Source: Aquamicrobium defluvii
GTDB taxonomy: Bacteria > Pseudomonadota > Alphaproteobacteria > Rhizobiales > Rhizobiaceae
Length of the DNA: 64,000 nucleotides
Assembly: GCF_004363725.1 (NCBI RefSeq)
Contig: NZ_SNZF01000007.1
Coordinates: 1 to 64,000 of the forward strand
Direction of reading: 5' to 3'
A program made the translations under genes and the position numbers. The notes under the pieces were generated by a model that was not told where the DNA came from, ran no database searches, and worked only from the letters and a program-made list of their open reading frames with translations. Of this stretch, positions 58,847 to 64,000 are shown piece after piece; position 1 is the stretch's first letter, and each line of letters opens with the position of its first letter.

Positions 58847-59213
58847 CATCTCCTCCGGCTCGCACTTCGAGGCGGCCTATGGATATTCCAGAGCGGTGGT
58901 GACCGGGAGCCAGGCCTTCGTTTCCGGCACGGTGGGCATGAATTACGCCACCGGCACGATCGATCCCGACGCGGCCATGCAGGTGGGCCAGATCGTCGCC
59001 AATATCGAGGCCGCGCTTGCGCAGGCGGATTTCGGGCGGGCTGACATCGTCCAGCTCACCACCTATATTGCCGGCGCAGAGCTGATGCCGGTGGTGGGGG
59101 CGGCGCTCGGCGAGGCATTCGGGGACATCCGGCCGGCCAATACGGTTGTGGTCGCAGGGTTCCCGGTGCCTGGTGTTCTGGTTGAGATCAGCGCGATCGC
59201 GGTGAGGGGCTGA
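58833..59213 (+). CDS. Rid-family protein (YjgF/RidA-like)
   Basis: Small trimeric-fold protein, 126 residues. FVSGTVGMNY, QVGQIVANIEAALAQADF and PGVLVEISAIAVRG match the family. RidA enzymes hydrolyse reactive imines made by PLP or flavin enzymes, which fits a partner for the oxidase at 52932. However, the arginine expected in the PAR motif of true RidA is Asn here (RPANTVVVAG), so it belongs to a Rid subfamily whose deaminase activity is uncertain. It starts within livF. Confidence 0.82.
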   Translation: MTRRNISSGSHFEAAYGYSRAVVTGSQAFVSGTVGMNYATGTIDPDAAMQVGQIVANIEAALAQADFGRADIVQLTTYIAGAELMPVVGAALGEAFGDIRPANTVVVAGFPVPGVLVEISAIAVRG

Positions 59214-59224
59214 CGGAGAATGCA

Positions 59225-59944
59225 GTGTCCGGCTTGAAGGCTATCGATCCGATCGATCGGCAGGAAACGCTGGGCGGGATGGCCCATCGCAGCCTGCGCA
59301 GCGCGCTGATGGCCGGCAATTTCCGCCCTGGCGAGAAGATCACCATCCGGGCTGTCGCCGCCGTGCTCAATGTCAGCATGACGCCGGCGCGCGAGGCGCT
59401 TTTCAACCTCGTGGCCGAGGGCATTCTGGAGCTCGACCACAACCGCACGGTACGCATTCCGGCCCTGACGCCGGAGCGCGTGGCCGAAATCACGGCCATC
59501 CGCCTGTCGCTGGAGAAGCTCGCCACCGAGGCGGCAACCACGATCATCGACGACGAGACCGTCGACCGCATCGAGGCTTTCCACAACGAGCTTGTCGACT
59601 GCTTCGCCCGCAAGGACTACACGGCCATGATCGAGGCGAACTGGAGAGTCCATTTCACTCTCTACGAGGCCGCGGGAATGCCGACGCTCCTGAAGATGAT
59701 CGAGAGCCTGTGGCTGACGGTGGGCTCCTACCTCGTCACCATCTATCCGGACTTCGCCACGCCGGCGGACGGCCTGCCGCATCATGAGAGGCTGATCGGG
59801 GCGCTGCGCACGCGCAATGCCTCCGTGGCCGCGCAGGCGATCGCCGCCGACATCGAGTTCTCGGCGGAAGCCCTCAAACGCGCCGTGGCCAGTCATCAGG
59901 AGGGGCAATCCAACGGGGCCGCAGTCTCCTTCAGGAAGCGTTAG
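59225..59944 (+). CDS. GntR-family transcriptional regulator (FCD domain)
   Basis: Regulator of 239 residues starting at a GTG with GGAGA upstream. The winged helix covers about 10-75 (LRSALMAGNFRPGEKITIRA, then VSMTPAREALFNLVAEGILE). The rest is an all-helical FCD ligand domain (LSLEKLATEAATTI and the metal-binding-type HHERLIGALRTRN). It follows the Rid gene by 11 bases, as last gene of the oxidase-importer operon. The TTGTTATAACAA palindrome ahead of the operon is its probable operator. Confidence 0.87.
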   Translation: MSGLKAIDPIDRQETLGGMAHRSLRSALMAGNFRPGEKITIRAVAAVLNVSMTPAREALFNLVAEGILELDHNRTVRIPALTPERVAEITAIRLSLEKLATEAATTIIDDETVDRIEAFHNELVDCFARKDYTAMIEANWRVHFTLYEAAGMPTLLKMIESLWLTVGSYLVTIYPDFATPADGLPHHERLIGALRTRNASVAAQAIAADIEFSAEALKRAVASHQEGQSNGAAVSFRKR

Positions 59945-60033
59945 ATCGGTTCACTGACTGAGGGAATCGATGGGCTTCCGTGTTTGATGCTTTCGTGACT
60001 CAAGATGCTGGCTGGAACGGAGGCCATCATCTG

Positions 60034-60147
60034 ATGACAGCACCTCTATCCAATGATCTTCGCGAGCGGGTTGTTGCCGCGGTGGGTTCCGGGGAAAGCT
60101 GCCGATCGGTCGCGGCCCGGTTCGATGTCGCCGTGTCGTCGGCTGGG
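60034..60147 (+). pseudogene. IS630-family transposase, N-terminal fragment
   Basis: MTAPLSNDLRERVVAAVGSG then ESCRSVAARFDVAVSS is the start of the helix-turn-helix region of IS630-type transposases. It breaks off after about 36 residues and runs into unrelated sequence, so it is a dead fragment. Confidence 0.75.
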
Positions 60148-60172
60148 CGTAAGGAAGCTGTACCGCCTGGAG

Positions 60173-60430
60173 GAGTCGCTGCCGAGAGTGCGAGAAATCG
60201 CGCGGAAAGCTCGGGGCCGATTGACAGCTCGATATCGGTTGCTGGCTCCACGGGGAAAACGAACGACGGTGCCTTGCGTTGCAATTGCCAGTGAACTGGC
60301 CGGCTTCATGTGGGCTGTTGCAAGGGAGGCGCAGGCGATCAGAACACAGGTGGCTACAGCGAAAGCACCTCGCGCATGGGAGAAGGCCGGACAACGGCAG
60401 GGGAATACCCGAAACAAAGGCGTCACATAA
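60173..60430 (+). pseudogene. IS110-family-like transposase, C-terminal fragment
   Basis: A different frame from the IS630 piece reads ARGRLTARYRLLAPRGKRTT then VAIASELAGFMWAVAREAQA. The pattern (R)LTARYRxLxxRGK and AIAxELAGFxWAxAR is a familiar transposase C-terminus, most like IS110. The stop is at 60428-60430. Together with the IS630 fragment it shows nested insertion and decay. Confidence 0.65.
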
Positions 60431-60440
60431 AAGGGATATT

Positions 60441-60481
60441 GAACAATCGTTTTTCAGATGCTATCAGAAAAACAGTTGTTC
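60441..60481. promoter_or_regulatory. 41-bp two-arm palindrome upstream of the aldehyde dehydrogenase gene
   Basis: Outer arms GAACAA (60441-60446) and TTGTTC (60476-60481) enclose inner arms GTTTTTC (60449-60455) and GAAAAAC (60467-60473), with two unpaired bases between arms on each side. The A+T content is high for this genome. It ends 54 bases before the preferred start codon. It may be an operator for a dimeric or tetrameric regulator. A hairpin terminator of the upstream remnant is the alternative. Confidence 0.6.
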
Positions 60482-60535
60482 TACATAAGCCCGGCGGACG
60501 GCCGGCTGCCGGAAACTGCAGGGAGAAGGGCACCG

Positions 60536-62116
60536 ATGTCATTGCCGCGTGTTACCTACACAAATCTGGGCGAGGATTTTTCCGGCGTGCATGCGCGCCT
60601 CGACGCCGAGCTTGAAAAGCTGGCAGCGGAAACGCTGGGCCGCACACATGCCGCCTCCATCGGCGGCAAGGATGAGGCGGGCTCCTCGACATTCTCCATA
60701 TCTTCGCCCATCGACCGCGGCATCGTGCTTGGCAATTTCGCTTCCTGCGGCGCCGCAACGGTGGAGCGCGCGGTTGCAGCGGCCCGTTCAGGCGCAGCCG
60801 ATTGGTCGGCGCTGCCCTGGCAGGAGCGCGTTGCGAAGCTGCGCCGCGCTGCCGACATTCTGGAGGAGCGCAAGTATGCTGTCTCCGCCGCCTGCCTTGT
60901 CGAGGTTGGCAAGTCGCGGATGGAAGCGGTGGGTGAGGTTGAGGAAGCAATAGACCTGATCCGCTATTACAGCGGCGAACTGGAGCGCAACGACGGCTAT
61001 GAGGCCGAGGGCGACAAGGCCCTGCCGCAGGAGCGCAGCTGGTCGCGCCTGCGCCCCTACGGCGTCTTCGCCGTTATCGCGCCCTTCAATTTCCCGGTGG
61101 CGTTGTCCATCGGCATGTCCACGGCTGCCCTGCTCGGCGGCAATGCGGTGGTGTTCAAGCCGAATGAAATGAGCGCACTGACGGGCCGTCTGCTCGCCGA
61201 ATGCTTCCTCGCGGCGGGTCTGCCGGCCGGCGCCTTCAATCTCGTCTATGGCGGCGCCGAGGTCGGCAAGGCGCTGGCGGAGCATCCGGGCGTCGATGGC
61301 ATCGCGTTCACCGGCTCCAATGGCGTCGGCATGGAATTGTTGCGCCGCTACACCTGCGGCCGCGCCGCAAAGCCGGTTCTGGCCGAGATGGGCGGCAAGA
61401 ACTCCACCTTTGTCGCCGCCGACGCCGATCTCGATGTCGCCGCTGCCGGTGTCATGCGTTCCGCCTTCGGCCTTCAGGGCCAGAAGTGCAGCGCGCTCTC
61501 CAAGGTCTATGTGGCCAGCACCGTGCGCGATGCCTTCGTTGAAAAGCTGCTGGCCCAGATGGCGACCATCGTCATCGGCGATCCGCGCCGGCAGGATGTC
61601 TATATGGGGCCGGTGATCAACGAAAAGGCCGTGGCGCGCTTCGAGAAGGCCGCGGCGCAAGCCGCGCGCGATGGGCAGGTTCTGGCCGGCGGCAAGCGCC
61701 TGAGCGAAGGCTTTATGGCGCGCGGCCTGTTCGTGGAACCGACGCTGGTGGCGGGTCTCGACGCCGATCATGCCATCAACCGCGAGGAACTGTTCCTGCC
61801 GTTCCTGTCCGTGCAGGAGTTCGCGTCGCTCGATGCGGCCATCGCCGACGCCAACCGCGACGCCTATGGCCTGACCAGCGGCATCTACACCGAGAGCAAG
61901 GCCATGCTGGAAACCTTTCTCGACACGATTCAGGCTGGCGTGCTCTACGCCAACCGTGCCACCGGCGCGACCACCGGCGCATGGCCGGGTATCCAGACCT
62001 TCTGCGGCTGGAAGGGCTCGGGTACGACCGGCAAGGGCGGCCTCGGACGCTGGTACCTGCCCCAGTTCATGCGCGAGCAGAGCCTGACCGTGTTCGGTCA
62101 GCCGGCAAACGCCTGA
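60536..62116 (+). CDS. Aldehyde dehydrogenase (glutamate-semialdehyde/P5C dehydrogenase-like)
   Basis: NAD(P)-dependent aldehyde dehydrogenase, 526 residues. The catalytic pair is Glu284 (AEMGGKNSTF) and Cys318 (LQGQKCSALS), with PYGVFAVIAPFNFPVALSIG and GGNAVVFKPNEMSALTG in the cofactor domain. The tail GWKGSGTTGKGGLGRWYLPQ resembles 1-pyrroline-5-carboxylate dehydrogenases. The start at 60536 has GGGAGAAGG upstream; ATG 60458 is in frame but lies inside the palindrome. The linked basic-amino-acid-type importer supports an arginine, ornithine or proline-like substrate. Confidence 0.8.
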   Translation: MSLPRVTYTNLGEDFSGVHARLDAELEKLAAETLGRTHAASIGGKDEAGSSTFSISSPIDRGIVLGNFASCGAATVERAVAAARSGAADWSALPWQERVAKLRRAADILEERKYAVSAACLVEVGKSRMEAVGEVEEAIDLIRYYSGELERNDGYEAEGDKALPQERSWSRLRPYGVFAVIAPFNFPVALSIGMSTAALLGGNAVVFKPNEMSALTGRLLAECFLAAGLPAGAFNLVYGGAEVGKALAEHPGVDGIAFTGSNGVGMELLRRYTCGRAAKPVLAEMGGKNSTFVAADADLDVAAAGVMRSAFGLQGQKCSALSKVYVASTVRDAFVEKLLAQMATIVIGDPRRQDVYMGPVINEKAVARFEKAAAQAARDGQVLAGGKRLSEGFMARGLFVEPTLVAGLDADHAINREELFLPFLSVQEFASLDAAIADANRDAYGLTSGIYTESKAMLETFLDTIQAGVLYANRATGATTGAWPGIQTFCGWKGSGTTGKGGLGRWYLPQFMREQSLTVFGQPANA

Positions 62117-62123
62117 CCCCGCG

Positions 62124-62894
62124 ATGAGCTGCGCCACACCTCTGGTCGTCCGCGACCTGCGCAAGAGCTACGCCAGCCTTGAAGTGCTCAAGGGTGTCAG
62201 CCTGACCGCCAGCAAGGGCGATGTCGTCGCCATCATCGGCGGATCGGGCTCCGGCAAGAGCACCTTCCTGCGCTGCATCAATTTTCTGGAAACACCCTCG
62301 GCGGGTGAAATCAGCCTCTTTGGCGAGCCGGTGCGGCTAAAGCAGACGGCACGCGGCGCGGAGCCGGCCGACAAGGCCCAGCTGCGGCGCATGCGCACCC
62401 GGGTCGGCATGGTGTTCCAGAACTTCAATCTGTGGCCGCACATGACGGTTCTGCAAAACGTCATCGAAGCTTCGATCCATGTGCTGAAGCGCGCGCGTGC
62501 CGAAACGACCGACAAGGGCATGGCGCTGCTGGAGCGGGTGGGACTGGCCGACAAGCACGGCCACTACCCCTCGCAGCTTTCGGGCGGGCAGCAGCAGCGT
62601 GTGGCCATAGCCCGTACCCTGTGCGTGGACCCTGAGCTTCTGCTGTTCGACGAGCCGACCTCGGCTCTCGATCCGGAACTGGTGGGCGAGGTGCTGCGCG
62701 TCATGCGCATGCTGGCCGAGGAAGGCCGCACGATGATCGTCGTGACCCATGAAATGGCCTTTGCCCGTGAGGTATCCAGCAAGGTCCTGTTCTTCAGCCA
62801 GGGCCTTGTGGAGGAAGAGGGTGCGCCGGCCGAACTGTTCGGCGCGCCGCGTTCGGAACGTCTGGCGCAGTTTCTGGCCCGCGTTTCCGCGTGA
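62124..62894 (+). CDS. Polar amino acid ABC transporter ATP-binding protein (HisP type)
   Basis: ATPase, 256 residues. Walker [35 protein letters not shown] signature and [19 protein letters not shown]alker B are intact. FGEPVRLKQTARGAEPADKA is the variable insertion. It starts seven bases after the aldehyde dehydrogenase stop, so both are one operon. Confidence 0.9.
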   Translation: MSCATPLVVRDLRKSYASLEVLKGVSLTASKGDVVAIIGGSGSGKSTFLRCINFLETPSAGEISLFGEPVRLKQTARGAEPADKAQLRRMRTRVGMVFQNFNLWPHMTVLQNVIEASIHVLKRARAETTDKGMALLERVGLADKHGHYPSQLSGGQQQRVAIARTLCVDPELLLFDEPTSALDPELVGEVLRVMRMLAEEGRTMIVVTHEMAFAREVSSKVLFFSQGLVEEEGAPAELFGAPRSERLAQFLARVSA

Positions 62895-62916
62895 AGATTT
62901 TTTGGAGAGGAGCAAC

Positions 62917-63669
62917 ATGAAAAAACTTATCGTACTCGCCATAACCGCCCTGATGGCTTCGGCCTCCCATGCACAGGAAGTGCTGAAGATGGGCGTCGAG
63001 GGCGCCTATGCGCCGTTCAACTACGTTCAGGCCGACGGCAAGGTCGCAGGCTTCGACGTGGACGTTGGCAATGCACTTTGTGAAAAGATGAACCGCACCT
63101 GCGAATGGACCACGCAGGACTGGCAGGGCATCATCCCTGCGCTTCAGGGCGGCAAGTTCGACGTGCTGATGTCATCCATGACCATCACCGAGGCGCGCCG
63201 CCAGCAGATCGACTTCACCCAGCCCTACTACATGTCCAAGGGCATGCTGATCGGCCGCGCCGATGCCAGTCTGGAATTCAGCCCCGAGGGCCTGAAGGGC
63301 AAGATGCTGGGCGCGGTGCGCGAGACGGTGAACGCCATCTATGTCGATGCCAAATTCGCCGATGTCGCCACCATTCAGACCTATGTGTCTTCCGACGACC
63401 TGTTCCTCGATCTGAAGAACGGCCGCCTCGATGCCGCCTTCGGTGATGCGACGGAGCTGAGCCCGTGGCTGAAGGATCATGGCGGCGATGAATTCGTGCA
63501 GATCGGCGAGACAGTCAGCGATCCGCTGCTGGGCGAAGGCATCGGCATCGGCGTGCGCAAGGGCGACAGCGAGCTTCTGGCCGAACTGAACAAGGCGCTC
63601 GATGCCATCGTCGCCGATGGCACCTTCGAAACCATCAGCCAGAAATATTTCGACTTCCCGCTGCGCTGA
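62917..63669 (+). CDS. Amino acid ABC transporter substrate-binding protein (HisJ/ArgT-like)
   Basis: Periplasmic binding protein, 250 residues, with signal peptide MKKLIVLAITALMASASHA and cleavage before QEV. MGVEGAYAPFNYVQADGKVA, GFDVDVGNALCEKM and MSSMTITEARRQQIDFTQPY are typical of lysine/arginine/ornithine/histidine binders. GGAGAGGAG precedes the ATG at 62917. It should supply the importer that goes with the aldehyde dehydrogenase. Confidence 0.9.
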   Translation: MKKLIVLAITALMASASHAQEVLKMGVEGAYAPFNYVQADGKVAGFDVDVGNALCEKMNRTCEWTTQDWQGIIPALQGGKFDVLMSSMTITEARRQQIDFTQPYYMSKGMLIGRADASLEFSPEGLKGKMLGAVRETVNAIYVDAKFADVATIQTYVSSDDLFLDLKNGRLDAAFGDATELSPWLKDHGGDEFVQIGETVSDPLLGEGIGIGVRKGDSELLAELNKALDAIVADGTFETISQKYFDFPLR

Positions 63670-63814
63670 CAGCCGGGAGGAAAGCGAAGCGAGGGGCGGC
63701 CATCACTGGCTCGGTCGCACCCCGCATCGCCCATCGCATCGGGTGACCGTCCGCCCTGCGCCAGGAAGGCGCAGCGCCACAACCGCGGGACCACAGCAGG
63801 CAAGGAGGCTTCGG

Positions 63815-64000
63815 ATGGATTTGCAGGGCTTCGGCGCGCAGCTTCTCGCCGGCGCGTGGCTGACTGCGCCGCACTGCTCGGCAGCGCGCTGGGCTTCGCA
63901 ACGATGCTGGCGAAAATTTCCGACAGCCGCCTGCTGCGCGCTGCCGGCTTCGGCTTCGCCAATCTGTTCCGGGCGCTGCCTGAACTGCTCGTCATCCTGA
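63815..64000 (+). pseudogene. Amino acid ABC transporter permease, frameshifted, cut by window end
   Basis: An AAGGAGG precedes ATG 63815, giving MDLQGFGAQLLAGAWLT, a normal HisQ-type start. After about 63862 the original frame becomes nonsense. The next frame instead reads CAALLGSALGFATMLAKISD and then GFANLFRALPELLVIL, a normal permease continuation to the window end. Several residues expected between WLT and CAALLG are missing. A small deletion, not a multiple of three, in the first membrane segment explains both. A sequencing error is the alternative. The rest of the gene lies outside. Confidence 0.65.

Overview
The window is about 64 kb of GC-rich DNA from an alphaproteobacterium. It is most likely a member of the Rhizobiales (Hyphomicrobiales), near the Mesorhizobium/Aminobacter/Phyllobacteriaceae group. 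That placement is inferred from the rhizobial-type palindromic repeats at 95-195, 6814-6880 and 41311-41370, a plcP-agt-btaA-btaB lipid-remodelling operon behind a rhizobial-style PHO box, the density of ABC importers, and gene content. No rRNA, tRNA or CRISPR array was seen. Nearly all of the DNA is coding and most of it is catabolic.

Layout. (1) 1-6790: an IS5-family transposase tail and a palindromic repeat, then a three-subunit acetone carboxylase (acxABC) and a two-subunit 3-oxoacid CoA-transferase, giving acetone -> acetoacetate -> acetoacetyl-CoA. (2) 6876-17811: a peptide-use region with a dipeptide-type ABC importer, a YtcJ-like amidohydrolase, a divergent LysR regulator, an M55 D-aminopeptidase, a DmpA-like aminopeptidase and a D-amino-acid transaminase. 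(3) 18282-22001: a polar amino acid ABC importer and a LysR regulator. (4) 22068-22847: an acetoin/diacetyl reductase-like SDR. (5) 23031-34719: an acyl-CoA catabolic regulon (CoA ligase, crotonase, Liv-type importer, two hot-dog thioesterases, thiolase, SDR, MaoC hydratase, TetR). It is bracketed by two near-identical palindromes that are probably the TetR operators. (6) 34793-37387: an iron-type alcohol dehydrogenase and a Cds1-like PLP enzyme. (7) 37418-41192: plcP, agt, btaA and btaB on the minus strand behind a PHO box. (8) 41426-42086: a decayed TonB-dependent receptor, followed by a flavin monooxygenase. (9) 43643-46635: the tdh-kbl threonine pathway with a divergent XRE-cupin regulator. 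(10) 46721-52643: an acetoin dehydrogenase cluster with a sigma-54 activator, a sigma-54 promoter with paired upstream repeats, E1 alpha and beta, an E2 split into two genes, and a lipoate ligase. (11) 52932-59944: a probable operon of a DAO-type oxidase, a Liv importer, a Rid protein and a GntR regulator. (12) 59945-64000: IS630 and IS110 fragments, then an aldehyde dehydrogenase with a His/Lys/Arg-type importer whose permease gene is frameshifted at the window edge.

How the genes fit together. Many modules feed acetyl-CoA: acetone through acetoacetate, acetoin through the aco complex, threonine through tdh-kbl, and an unidentified acyl substrate through thiolysis. The peptide, amino acid and nitrogenous-compound importers point to a scavenging soil or rhizosphere lifestyle. 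Sequence-level regulation is unusually readable: a PHO box, a -24/-12 promoter, two copies of a TetR-type operator, a LysR-type palindrome, and a GntR-type palindrome upstream of an operon that ends in a GntR gene.
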